Shown piece by piece: positions 1 to 8,016 of a DNA stretch of 64,000 nt. Below the pieces are notes generated by a model, which searched no databases, had not been told where the DNA came from, and saw only the letters and a list, made by a program, of their open reading frames with translations. Each line of letters starts with the position of its first letter. Within the stretch, counting starts at the first letter, position 1. The DNA comes from J095 sp964517605. Lineage in GTDB: Bacteria > Chloroflexota > Anaerolineae > 4572-78 > J111. The position numbers and the translations under genes were made by a program. The stretch spans positions 1 to 64,000 of the forward strand of contig CAZFCE010000025.1 in NCBI GenBank assembly GCA_964517605.1, in the 5' to 3' direction.

Positions 1-1360
1 CGGTTCTAAAGCGCAACTGCGCCGACACCAGTCTTGTAATCCGGTCATCAAACTTAAACCGGGCAATGGCGCTGTAAGTGGGGCTAATGTTGAAATTACC
101 CAATCCCTCCGAGTAATACCCGGCAAACGTTTGCGGGTGGCCATCCATCAGCGTGGCCTCTTCCATCTGGTCGGCTATAATCTCCGCAAATGTCGCCGGC
201 CAGGCGTCAATGGTGCTAACCTGCATGCTAACTGTCCGCAGGCCGGTCGCGTTGAGCCGGGTTGTTGTTTCCAAAACGGTTAAGTCATTGTCAATATCTA
301 CAGATACATAACCGTCTACAACATCACGCCAAACCACTTTGATTTTCTGTCCGGGCCAAACCGGCTTATCTAATTTTGTAACTGCCAGCCGGTAACTGCA
401 TTGAACCTCGCTGTACTTTGATAAATACTGATATGCAGCCGCGCACAGCTCGTTGGCCGCGCTCTCTATATCTGCCTCCGTATTAGTGATCGGACTAATT
501 TCTTTCCAGCTAACATACCGTTCAATCTGCCCATACTCGGCAAACGCGGCGCTGGCGGTTAGATTTGCCCCTTTGGGGTTGCTCTTGTCAATCGCGTATC
601 CGGCTGGAGCCGATACGGTAGCGTCGGCCAACGTTACCCGGGCTTGCCCGTTTCCGGCCCCAAAAGCAAATATACGAGTGCATAAATCGTAACTTCCCTG
701 ACTTTTACTCAATTCGGTAATCAGGCAAACATCACCATTATCAATAACCGCGCCGGGATCAGCCTGGCCAATAGCTCGCACGCCACTGTGGGGCAAGTCA
801 TCCTGTAGCCAAACAACCGTTTTTCCGCTGCCTACCCTAAAATGCTCGCCGGTGTGTTCGGTTACTTTACCCAGGGCTGCCAGCACTGTTTCTCCCACAA
901 ACTTGGCATACACCTCGGTTTCTGTGGCCGCGTGCCCGGCGGTTGTATCCAGACTCCAGCCGCTTGGCGCTTCGGCCATAATCAGGCTCAGGGCGTCGGG
1001 GCTGGCCTGGCCGTCATCGGTGACAACTTCCAAAAATCCTGTGCTGCGGTATGTCAGCTCTCGTAACAGATCATCACCGCTCACTGTCAACATCGGCGGT
1101 GCAGTCAGAGACGTTTTGGCGTCAATTTGATCAATAATTCCGGCCCCTACCAGCTCAACCGCGCCATTGATTACGGCATAGCACCAGGCTTCTCTCTTTG
1201 GCTGGACTATGGCGGCTCTGGGGTCGCTCGCCGGCATCTCGAATGAAAAACGACCCGCTTTATCCAGCCGGGCCGTTGTTTCCCATTGCGTTGCTGTTAA
1301 AATTGGCCCGGGGCCATACTTGGTTCCATCGCCGCTTTGTATATCAATCCAAAATTCCAT
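1..1360 (-). CDS. Phage tail protein, partial (Gp37-like/prophage tail endopeptidase-like)
   Basis: An open frame runs from the ATG at 1358-1360 to the window edge without a stop (453 codons visible; the C-terminus is missing). The protein begins MEFWIDIQSGDG and has a beta-rich N-terminal part that reads like the hub or baseplate domains of siphovirus tail proteins (a ligand to the distal tail protein, as in ReqiPepy6 Gp37-like proteins). It starts 2 nt after the stop of the preceding gene (1363-2136) and is therefore the next gene of the tail operon after tape measure and distal tail protein, where the tail hub or spike is expected. The family assignment is from gene order plus general character; no catalytic motif is visible. 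Confidence 0.7.
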   Translation of the reverse strand, partial: MEFWIDIQSGDGTKYGPGPILTATQWETTARLDKAGRFSFEMPASDPRAAIVQPKREAWCYAVINGAVELVGAGIIDQIDAKTSLTAPPMLTVSGDDLLRELTYRSTGFLEVVTDDGQASPDALSLIMAEAPSGWSLDTTAGHAATETEVYAKFVGETVLAALGKVTEHTGEHFRVGSGKTVVWLQDDLPHSGVRAIGQADPGAVIDNGDVCLITELSKSQGSYDLCTRIFAFGAGNGQARVTLADATVSAPAGYAIDKSNPKGANLTASAAFAEYGQIERYVSWKEISPITNTEADIESAANELCAAAYQYLSKYSEVQCSYRLAVTKLDKPVWPGQKIKVVWRDVVDGYVSVDIDNDLTVLETTTRLNATGLRTVSMQVSTIDAWPATFAEIIADQMEEATLMDGHPQTFAGYYSEGLGNFNISPTYSAIARFKFDDRITRLVSAQLRFRT

Positions 1361-1362
1361 AG

Positions 1363-2136
1363 TTATTTCCAGGTGTCGTAATATTCAAATTTAACTGCCG
1401 CCGGCAAAGCTCCGGCGGGTGATATTGTTACCGCCACCGGAGTGCTGCCTGGCGGCAGTTTTAACCAGTCGCTAATTTTGTGGTTGGCCGTAAGGCTAAA
1501 CGCATCGTAATCGTCAGTTGCGTCCTTTAGCACGGATCGGGCTGCGCCGTTGATAACCAGGCTGTGGCCACTGCCCAGGCTACCGGCCCACTGAATTTCA
1601 CTAACACCGCTTACCCCAATTTTTACGCCGGTAATTGGTGTGGTTGTGCCGGAAATGGTAATAGCTACGCCTCGCGCATCCGCATTCCCGGAGTTGAGCA
1701 ACGTCACCTGCTGGGGTGTCGCGCCAATAGTGGCCACCACGCTGGTCTGGGTCTCCGCAAACCAAACCGGTGATTCTACCTGCCATTCGGCTTGCATTTC
1801 CTGATACAGTTGGTTGCCCCGGGTTGATTTGCCGGCGCACTTAATTAACCGGGCGTAAACCCATTCTCGCTGTCCATCCAGCCAGCGCCGCCACAATTTT
1901 CCGCGCCGACCAATTTTACCTTGTATCATGCGGCCCTGTCCGGGCAGCCCGGATGAGTAACTGCTGAGTGCAATCAATTTCGCGGTAGCGGTTACCCCCC
2001 GGTGATAGGTTGGCTCGTTACCATTGGCGTCAAATTGCCCGGCCGACATGGCCATGTAATCCCCGGCTGCCTGGCCGCCAATGTCGGCCTCCAGGCAGGT
2101 TAACACCAGCCCGTCAAACTCATCAAAGTAATACAT
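1363..2136 (-). CDS. Distal tail protein-like (Dit family)
   Basis: 257 aa. Begins MYYFDEFDGLVLTCLEAD and has an early segment on rotation or lengths of tail rings (HRGVTATAKLIALSS) followed by a beta-rich C-terminal half (about residues 135-257) that looks like a galectin or carbohydrate-binding type sandwich. Gene position directly after the tape measure is where the distal tail protein, which joins tube to baseplate hub, is encoded in siphoviruses. The ATG shares a base with the tape-measure stop (TAATG at 2136-2138), implying translational coupling. The call rests on position and fold-like character rather than on a diagnostic motif. Confidence 0.6.
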   Translation of the reverse strand: MYYFDEFDGLVLTCLEADIGGQAAGDYMAMSAGQFDANGNEPTYHRGVTATAKLIALSSYSSGLPGQGRMIQGKIGRRGKLWRRWLDGQREWVYARLIKCAGKSTRGNQLYQEMQAEWQVESPVWFAETQTSVVATIGATPQQVTLLNSGNADARGVAITISGTTTPITGVKIGVSGVSEIQWAGSLGSGHSLVINGAARSVLKDATDDYDAFSLTANHKISDWLKLPPGSTPVAVTISPAGALPAAVKFEYYDTWK

Positions 2137-4410
2137 TACATCAGCCCCCGGCTGCGTAATTCACTAATAAAACCGGCGCCGGCTTCCTGGCCTTCGTTGC
2201 GGCTATTGGCGTTGATCGTAATCGTATCTATGGCGATAACCGTCCCTTTTGCTGAAGTTCCGGCTCCCCCGGTAACGGTCGCCATTGCCGGCATCGGGAC
2301 CAGCGCCTGCGCCATCGCGCCGGTGATTTTATCTATACCACCCACTGCGGCGCTGGTAAAATTTAAATTAGGCATTGATGAAATAGCATCGCCGATACCA
2401 CGCAGTCCAATCTCGAAGGGGGTAGGGCTGCCCGGCGTAAGTACATCAGGGATTACCAGCCCAATTAAATTAGATGCCAGTTCACCTAACTTTGAAATCA
2501 ACCGCCCTACCGCGTCAATGATACCATCTATACCTTGTTTGAATCTGACGAAGTTATTGATTGTGGTTGCCACGTTATCTATAACCAGCGACAACACTGT
2601 CGCTGTGGCTTTTATCGCCGGGGTGAGCAAATGAACCACCAGCACCACCTCATCCAAAACGCTTTTTAGTATTCCGAGCGCAATTTTCCAACCATCGGTT
2701 TTTCCCGTTCCGCCAAAAATCTCAGTAAACAGGTTTTTTAATGCAGTCCATAATTTCGCCAGTTCAGGCGATATTTCGTTTTGCCATACCTTGACCAAAG
2801 TTTGCCACGCCTCTTTTAGCGGCGGCATTATGGCGGTGATGAAGTTATCAAGCAGCAGCTTCAGGTCGGTGAATTTGGGCGTCACAAAATCTGCTATTGT
2901 TTGCCCCCACCCTCGAAGTGTGGGAATAGCCGTGGTGGTAATCCAGTTCCAAACTTNNNNNNNNNNNNNNNNNNNNNNNNNNNNNNNNNNNNNNNNNNNN
3001 NNNNNNNNNNNNNNNNNNNNNNNNNNNNNNNNNNNNNNNNNNNNNNNNNNNNNNNNGCAGGGTTTGATTCACAAACGCATCGAGCGCCGGCATCACATAA
3101 GCCTGCCCCCACCCTCGAAGTGTGGGAATAGCCGTGGTGGTAATCCAGTTCCAAACTTCCTGGGCCTTTTGCCACAACATTGGCAGGGTTTGATTCACAA
3201 ACGCATCGAGCGCCGGCATCACATAAGCCTGCCCCCATCGCTGCAACGTTGGAATTATCTGGTTTACGATTACATTGGCCAGAGTTTGCAGGACGGGAGT
3301 ATCGAAACCAACTTCATCTAAAAAGCCCCTAAAACCTTCAAGGCTACCACCTTGAACCGCCTCGGCTAAAAGCCGTATACCAACAACTAAATCAGTAATG
3401 AAATTGGCTAACCCTGGTGGAATTTGCAAACTTCTAAGAAAGTCTGCAAAGGGTTGGATGTCACCGCCGGTCAAAAAATCAAATAACGTTTGAATGGCAG
3501 GCGTTATAGAGTTGTCAATAAAATCAACTACGGTTCCAATCCCGTCTGCTAGGCGATTAGAAAACGCTGTCACCGCGTTTTGCACCATCGGTGAACCTAG
3601 AAAATTTAAAAGTACCTGGAGCTTATCCTTCACCTTCTCAAAAATCGGCTGCCCTATAGTGCGGATCGTATTTCCAATCCAATCGCGCAGGTTACTCATC
3701 ATTCCGTTGAATGTTTTGCTCTGGGCATCCATCAACCCACCATACTTCTGTTTCATCAGAGTGAGCACCACATTCATCGCTTCTGGCAGAGGAGATGTAA
3801 GCTGGCCAGTTTTAGAAAATTCTAGCCCCATTTTTGATAACTCTTCACGGGTGGTGATACCTAGTTCCTGAAAACGACTGATTGCTTCCCCGGTGGCTCC
3901 GCTGGAAAACTTACCAATCAGCAACGCCATCTCTTTGAAATTCTGACCAGTTCCACTGGCCACATCCCCGGCAATTGTGCGAATTTGCTCTCCAGAAAAG
4001 CCAAACTTTTGAGCAGACTCAACGCTGTGTAGCCCAAATCCCTGCAATACCAGGTCGGCATCAACTACACCCGGTAAATCAAATGGAGTCGTTGCCCCAA
4101 ATTTTGCCAGTTCGTCCATGCGCTGTTGGGCCGCTTCCGTACTACCCAGCAATACCCTGAACCGTGTCTGATAATCTTCAAACGCAGCATTGGAGTTGAT
4201 CATTTCACTGGCCAGCCCACCAACCGATGATGTAATAGCATGGAACCCGGCCTGGATAGCTCCGCCAATCACAACGCCCACCGCTGTCTGCATCATTCTA
4301 CCCATGCCGCCGGATGCATTGTTTATGGCGTTTTGAGCGTCGTTTAAGCCCTTACTCAATCCGTCTATTTTCGCCCCGATGTTTATAATGAGGTTCCCGA
4401 TAGTTGCCAT
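2136..4410 (-). CDS. Tail tape measure protein, interrupted by an assembly gap in a tandem repeat
   Basis: Sets tail length and threads the tail tube lumen. The N-terminal part (start 4410, MATIGNLIINIGAKIDGLSKG) has the amphipathic helical, Gly/Ala-rich pattern of tape measure proteins and the FxxTRFxxLLGS-type segment seen in the COG3941 group. The track of the frame breaks at the run of 100 Ns (2957-3056). The flanks belong to a 126-bp, 42-codon repeat, and the missing piece should be 24 bp (or 24 plus multiples of 126). With that length the upstream frame (4410) and the downstream frame (stop at 2136) become the same frame, giving at least 732 aa. The gene therefore is probably intact. 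The C-terminal 250 residues are hydrophobic helical sequence plus a Gly/Ser tail. Confidence 0.85.
2902..3229 (-). repeat. 126-bp tandem repeat inside the tape measure gene
   Basis: A complete unit spans 3104-3229; a second copy begins at 2902 and is broken by the Ns before resuming at 3057-3103. Each unit encodes 42 residues with the pattern WGQAYVMPALDAFVNQTL, then a PMLWQKAQEVWNW segment. The two visible copies are identical where they can be compared. A third, diverged unit follows upstream (from 3230, TLQRWGQAYVMPAL). Copy number in the genome is unknown because the assembly collapsed here. Confidence 0.92.
2957..3056. other. Scaffold gap of 100 N
   Basis: Exactly 100 unknown bases, the usual placeholder length, so the size is arbitrary. 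Repeat phasing predicts a true length of 24 bp plus n x 126 bp, because 55 bases of one unit precede it and 47 bases follow it. Confidence 0.97.
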
Positions 4411-4421
4411 AACTCATCCTG

Positions 4422-4766
4422 TCAGGTTGATGGTCTTTCCAACACCAGCTTCAGCATTTCAAGAATCGCCCGCTGCTCTTCCAGTGATTGCTCCGGCTCG
4501 CGTTCCACCCGCTCTGCCCAAAAATCAATCAAAAAATCTTCAGGACTGGCCGGCGTGTCATCCTTGCCTTTGTGCACATTCACCAACACGGCCATCAGAT
4601 AAGCAAACAGTAAATCAAGCCTGCTTTCTCCAATTGGTGATACCGCGTCGTAGGCAATCCACTCCGACAGTTCCCGGCTGGAGATATTAGCCAACCCCTG
4701 CTCAACTGATGGCCAGCCCAGCGCCAGAGCTAATCTAAAGTAGAACCTTCGCGCTGGTCTTTGGTA
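4422..4766 (-). CDS. Tail assembly chaperone, -1 frame extension (lambda gpT-like, DUF4035 type)
   Basis: This frame is open from 4766 to the stop at 4422 (114 aa) but has no ATG; the only start-like codon is TTG at 4692-4694, which lacks a good ribosome binding site. Reading upstream of that TTG gives RLALALGWPSVEQ followed by ISSRELSEWIAYD and SPIGESRLD, the pattern of DUF4035 and lambda gpT, where (L)-x-SSREFxEW is characteristic. The similarity starts upstream of the TTG, so the natural product is best explained as a fusion made by -1 frameshifting from the gene at 4730-5131 (fusion about 236 aa). The long form recruits the tape measure to the tail tube in lambda. It lies directly before the tape measure gene, as expected. 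Confidence 0.75.
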   Translation of the reverse strand, partial: YQRPARRFYFRLALALGWPSVEQGLANISSRELSEWIAYDAVSPIGESRLDLLFAYLMAVLVNVHKGKDDTPASPEDFLIDFWAERVEREPEQSLEEQRAILEMLKLVLERPST

Positions 4767-5131
4767 AAATTTTCAGTCAACTCCTCAATGTCCTGGTCGC
4801 GCATGCCGGCCAGCCGCATTGCCACGTCAAAAACGCGGCCCAGGGCGGCGGCGCTTTTGCGGCCCAGCGCCTCAACATCGGCCGGGCTAAACAACGGCTT
4901 GTTATTTTCATCAACCATTGTTTCTGCCGCCAGCCGCGCCCGCACGTTTTGCATATTCATGTGGATTTTCTTGCCCTTTTGCTGGGTCATACTCTCTTCA
5001 AACCGATCCCGCTCGTACCCGTTCAGGGCCTTTACCCTAACCTTACCGTCTTTTTTCCACTCCGGCACTTCAACTTCTTCAACCACCAGGTCATTGGCGT
5101 TTAAAATATCGTCACGAGTTAAAAAACTCAT
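4730..5131 (-). CDS. Tail assembly chaperone, short form (lambda gpG-like position)
   Basis: 133 aa, beginning MSFLTRDDILNANDL, charged, acidic, alpha-helical, with no transmembrane segment. It lies between the tail tube gene and the tape measure, where siphoviruses encode the chaperone that coats the tape measure. A strong Shine-Dalgarno GGAGG precedes the ATG at 5129-5131. The last third overlaps the -1 frame described at 4422-4766, giving the classic two-product arrangement. The VEVPEWxxxGxVxVKALxGxERD start resembles tail assembly chaperones of Gram-positive and Chloroflexi phages. Assignment is mainly positional. Confidence 0.75.
   Translation of the reverse strand: MSFLTRDDILNANDLVVEEVEVPEWKKDGKVRVKALNGYERDRFEESMTQQKGKKIHMNMQNVRARLAAETMVDENNKPLFSPADVEALGRKSAAALGRVFDVAMRLAGMRDQDIEELTENFTKDQREGSTLD
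4766..4772 (-). promoter_or_regulatory. Candidate -1 ribosomal frameshift slippery heptamer
   Basis: On the minus strand the zero frame of the upstream chaperone reads GAA AAT TTT, so the heptamer A AAT TTT fits X XXY YYZ. It sits immediately after the last in-frame stop (TGA) of the -1 frame, so slippage here gives access to the whole downstream frame. This is the only heptamer of that type in the 44-bp overlap. No downstream stimulatory hairpin was established by eye. Confidence 0.65.
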
Positions 5132-5159
5132 CTCAAAACCTCCGCTTTATAAAAATTTC

Positions 5160-5594
5160 TTATAGGGCCGGCGCGCCGGTCGGTTTAAGCGTAATCTTGC
5201 TGATTACGTGTTTTTCCGTGTCCGGTTTAAATTCCACATTGCCCACGTAGGCCACAAACGGCACGGCCAGGTTTCCGCCATCGCTCAACTCCAGCTTCCA
5301 CGCCAGTTTGGTTTTATTTACCCAGGCATGCACCACTCCGCCGGCAGCAGCAACCGAGTGCGTTGGCAAAGAAGAATCGTAACCGAGTTCAAGATCAAGA
5401 TCACCGATTAATTGAATGGTCGGGATTTGTTCCTGAAACCCGTTTCCGCCATGTTGCACAAACTCAGAAAACTTCGTTTCCAGCTTCATGTCGCCAATCT
5501 TGTTCACCTGCGCAATGGTGGTGAACGTCGCGGTGGCCGGGTCTGCCCCGTCGCCCACTTTTAACACTGTTCCGTATCCGGGTTGATAGCCCAT
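5160..5594 (-). CDS. Major tail tube protein
   Basis: 144 aa. Polymerises into the tail tube around the tape measure. The sequence is a beta-rich protein starting MGYQPGYGTVLKVGDGAD, with a conserved-looking central block (KIGDMKLETKFSEFVQHG) and a C-terminal block VISKITLKPTGAP, typical of siphovirus tail tube proteins that give a single beta-sandwich. It is followed by the two chaperone frames and the tape measure, and preceded by the tail terminator, the usual order. An AAAGGAAT Shine-Dalgarno precedes the ATG. Family is inferred from order and fold pattern. Confidence 0.8.
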   Translation of the reverse strand: MGYQPGYGTVLKVGDGADPATATFTTIAQVNKIGDMKLETKFSEFVQHGGNGFQEQIPTIQLIGDLDLELGYDSSLPTHSVAAAGGVVHAWVNKTKLAWKLELSDGGNLAVPFVAYVGNVEFKPDTEKHVISKITLKPTGAPAL

Positions 5595-5627
5595 TTTGAT
5601 TCCTTTCTTTTTCCCCCTTCTCAGGGG

Positions 5628-6023
5628 TTAAATATTAAATAAAACTTTAAATTCCAGGGTTATTCGCCACACCCCGGCTTCGGCTCCCCAAAAGTCATAC
5701 TCGTTTTGAAACAGGCTAGCCACCTTAATCCCGCTCAATATGCCTTTAAAGCCGCTCAAATCAGCTCGCATGGCCTTAGCCAGCGCTTTGGCCTTTTTGC
5801 GGCTCAGCGCGTAGCAGTCAAACTGAAACAACGCATCCTCCAGGTCACCCGGCGCGTTTTGGCCGGTGGCCGTAAGCTGCGAGCTGATCTGCTGGTAAGT
5901 GGCCGCCTCGTAAGTTGGATTTTGTGGTAATTCCAGCGGGTATAGCCTGTCGCCAATAATCGCTCCGGTTTTGGTGCTCGATGCGGTGAGATAGGCGTAG
6001 AGAGCTTCATCAATGGTGCTCAT
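5628..6023 (-). CDS. Tail terminator/completion protein (DUF3168-like)
   Basis: 131 aa. Begins MSTIDEALYAYLTASSTKTGAIIGDRLYP (quoted in parts), with the characteristic short helix, then beta strands containing RLYP and a QFDCYA segment, as in DUF3168 proteins that cap the tail and meet the head. The ATG overlaps the stop of the gene upstream (ATGA at 6020-6023), so translation is probably coupled. The order gp10-like, terminator, tail tube is standard for HK97 and lambda-like phages. Confidence 0.78.
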   Translation of the reverse strand: MSTIDEALYAYLTASSTKTGAIIGDRLYPLELPQNPTYEAATYQQISSQLTATGQNAPGDLEDALFQFDCYALSRKKAKALAKAMRADLSGFKGILSGIKVASLFQNEYDFWGAEAGVWRITLEFKVLFNI

Positions 6024-6430
6024 AACCCTAACGCTCGTTTCAAGGCTTCTTCAACTACCTTGGCCGCTTCATCCTTTTTGGATAAAAATGCCGGTCGAAT
6101 AGTGGGCCTGGCCGGCAGGCTTCCGCCTTTGGTCCGGTTGGGCGCGCCAAATTCGTTATAAAACACGTATTCAAATTTCCGGTCACTGATCGTCACTACC
6201 GTGTTGGCCGCCTGATTTTTCATTGAGCCTGGCTTGGTCATAAATCCATGCGCCGCTGTCTCGCCGCTGTCTTTTAGCGCCAGCCGTTCTACTTCCGTCT
6301 TAACAATCTCCGCGCCTTCCTGCGTCGCCGGCCCAATAACATCCTGGGCCTTATCCCCCAGGGCCTTTAGTTTGCGGATAATCTCTTCAGCGCCTTCAAC
6401 ATTAAACGATCCCGTTCCAACCCCGCTCAC
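6020..6430 (-). CDS. HK97 gp10-like minor structural protein
   Basis: 136 aa. HK97 gp10-like proteins act at the head-tail interface. Evidence: a short N-terminal helix (VEGAEEIIRKLKALGDK), then a VVTISDRKFEYVFYNEFG block and the ending RPTIRPAFLSKK, typical of the family. The start chosen is GTG at 6428-6430: AAGGAG lies 8 nt upstream and the GTGA overlaps the stop of the preceding gene. A longer form from GTG at 6457 is possible but would have a poorer ribosome binding site. Confidence 0.8.
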   Translation of the reverse strand: MSGVGTGSFNVEGAEEIIRKLKALGDKAQDVIGPATQEGAEIVKTEVERLALKDSGETAAHGFMTKPGSMKNQAANTVVTISDRKFEYVFYNEFGAPNRTKGGSLPARPTIRPAFLSKKDEAAKVVEEALKRALGL

Positions 6431-6753
6431 ACGCCGTTCTCCTTGCCCATCAGCCACATTTCCCGGTTGCCGGTGGCCACATTGATAATTTGTTGGATAT
6501 CAAACACCTGGCTGCCAAATATAATTCGCATTGTGGCGTCTAATCCGTTGTGCGCCCGGATGGTAAATTTGGTTAGCCGGCTGGCCAGCAGTTGATCGCT
6601 ATCCTGAATGTGACGTTCGCTGCCGTTCTGTGGTTCTACCGCCGCCCACACCGTCGCCAGGTCGCTCCAAATCACAATTTCGGCTCCATCCGTGTCGCGT
6701 TCCTTCACTGGTCGCTGGATGGTGATTCGGTGCTTCAGGCTTCCGGCTTTCAT
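6427..6753 (-). CDS. Head closure/head-tail joining protein
   Basis: 108 aa. Starts MKAGSLKHRITIQRPV, the signature opening of the head-tail joining family (SPP1 gp16/lambda FII-like), with an internal WAAVEPQNGSE and a C-terminal beta strand block. These proteins plug the capsid exit and dock the tail. It follows the connector gene and precedes the gp10-like gene; its stop overlaps the start of the latter (GTGTGA around 6427-6432). Strong assignment. Confidence 0.88.
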   Translation of the reverse strand: MKAGSLKHRITIQRPVKERDTDGAEIVIWSDLATVWAAVEPQNGSERHIQDSDQLLASRLTKFTIRAHNGLDATMRIIFGSQVFDIQQIINVATGNREMWLMGKENGV

Positions 6754-6754
6754 A

Positions 6755-7228
6755 TTAGGGCAGCTTATACACGTTCACCGTCACCGAGTTAGCGACCGTT
6801 CCGGTAACCGTCGAGTTCCAATTCAGGTATACCTTCCCGGCGTCGCTCCCGGAGCGTTGATTAAACACCTCCGGCTTAAACGGCCCGGCCAGAGCTGTTG
6901 CGCCGGCGGCAATGGCAATATCCACATCATTGATGGCATATCCATCCACCGTGCCTCCGGTTACAACCGTCATGGTAATGGTGCCGGCAGTGCTGTTTCT
7001 TGCCACCAAAAATTCGCGTCCGTTATTCACAAACTTGTGCCCATCGCCACTGGCGGCACTCAAAGACTGCGTTACCCCTGCGGCCAACATGGTGGTCGGG
7101 GTAATTACATCCCGGCTGCCGTCCTCGCCAGCGGCCCGGGCTGCCCCGGTGGGCCAGAGCGCCGGCCAGAGCAGGCCGGAAAGCAGCGTCAAAACCAGCA
7201 AAAACACAAAGAACAATCGTTTAAACAT
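6755..7228 (-). CDS. Putative exported protein within the head-tail connector module
   Basis: 157 aa from ATG at 7226-7228, chosen because AGGAGG lies 4 to 9 nt upstream and because a longer frame would overlap the upstream gene. The protein starts MFKRLFFVFLLVLTLLSG, a basic residue followed by a hydrophobic stretch and an ARA-A cleavage-like site at about residues 34-37, so it looks like a signal peptide. The remaining approximately 120 residues are beta-rich with Gly/Thr repeats and no cysteines. I do not recognise the family. A secretion signal on a structural-module protein is odd: it may be a decoration protein, a lipoprotein-like or surface protein, or a superinfection-exclusion factor. 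No catalytic motif. Confidence 0.6.
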   Translation of the reverse strand: MFKRLFFVFLLVLTLLSGLLWPALWPTGAARAAGEDGSRDVITPTTMLAAGVTQSLSAASGDGHKFVNNGREFLVARNSTAGTITMTVVTGGTVDGYAINDVDIAIAAGATALAGPFKPEVFNQRSGSDAGKVYLNWNSTVTGTVANSVTVNVYKLP

Positions 7229-7236
7229 AAAACCTC

Positions 7237-7812
7237 CTACATTCTGTCCATATAAATCAGCGAGTCCACGGCCAGGGGTATCTCTCTGGCCGTGGCTCCG
7301 CTCATTGTTGCCTCTCGATTTTCGTACCAATGACCTACTAACAGCCGGATCGCCTGCCGGATCGTGGCCGGCACATTCTCCGGAGCGTCGCCATACCCGG
7401 CGATGTACGTAATTTGAATTGGGTTAATCGGGTAAAGCGCCGTCTCCGGCCAGTTTTTATTAACGGCCGGCACAATCCGGCCCGGCTCACTGTCCGTGTC
7501 CACCAGGTAATCGTCCGTCTCGGCCAGAGTTGTTTGCGCGCCACTGGAGTCTTTGTAAACAATGGATATTACGCTTTGCAGCGGGGCGCGAGGTAACGTT
7601 ATCTCGCTATCGTCCGGCCAGGCGTCTAAACTGGCCCGCCAGGTCTGCGTCAAAAACGCTCGCCGCATTACCTCTTCAAGATAAACTCTGGCTGCCGTAA
7701 TCAGCCCGGCCAGGTAATCATCGTCATCACTGCCGTCTATCCGGCAGTGCGTTTTGGCTTCGGCCAGGCTCACCGGCTCTAATGCAGGTGGAGTGGACAG
7801 CGTCCAATTCAT
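7237..7812 (-). CDS. Head-tail connector (gp6-like)
   Basis: 191 aa. The opening LSLAEAKTHCRIDGSDDDDY, here as PVSLAEAKTHCRIDGSDDDD, is the hallmark of the HK97 gp6-like connector family (phage_connect): short helix, then acidic loop, then two helices. Proteins of this type form the ring under the portal. The last 25 residues carry the basic/hydrophobic helix typical of the C-terminus. Stop overlaps the upstream small gene by ATGA. Confidence 0.87.
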   Translation of the reverse strand: MNWTLSTPPALEPVSLAEAKTHCRIDGSDDDDYLAGLITAARVYLEEVMRRAFLTQTWRASLDAWPDDSEITLPRAPLQSVISIVYKDSSGAQTTLAETDDYLVDTDSEPGRIVPAVNKNWPETALYPINPIQITYIAGYGDAPENVPATIRQAIRLLVGHWYENREATMSGATAREIPLAVDSLIYMDRM

Positions 7813-7994
7813 CGGGTTTCGCGTCCTTCAGCTTTTGGCGACGTGGCTTTTTCTCTGGCGGGCGCGGGCCTGGCCGCTTTACCCTTACCCATAGCAATCA
7901 GGTTTCGGCCCAGCCGATCATCAACGGTTACGGTATTCCCGGCGGCGCAGTGGGCGCCATTAATTAAAACGTTGCGGGTTAAAATAATCTCCAT
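7809..7994 (-). CDS. Small hypothetical protein
   Basis: 61 aa, starting MEIILTRNVLINGAHCAAG, with a basic, proline/alanine-rich tail. Two beta strands in the first 30 residues look like the small SH3-like proteins that some phages place between capsid and connector genes. It overlaps the connector start (ATGA) and is preceded by a GAGG Shine-Dalgarno, so it is likely translated. Function unknown. Confidence 0.6.
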   Translation of the reverse strand: MEIILTRNVLINGAHCAAGNTVTVDDRLGRNLIAMGKGKAARPAPAREKATSPKAEGRETR

Positions 7995-8016
7995 AAGGTT
8001 CGCGCCTCTCCGTTTG

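Noticed and set aside
2894..3238. Minus-strand reading frame across the Ns and a plus-strand frame at 2791-3321
   Set aside because: Both are shadows of the tape measure repeat and read through unknown bases.
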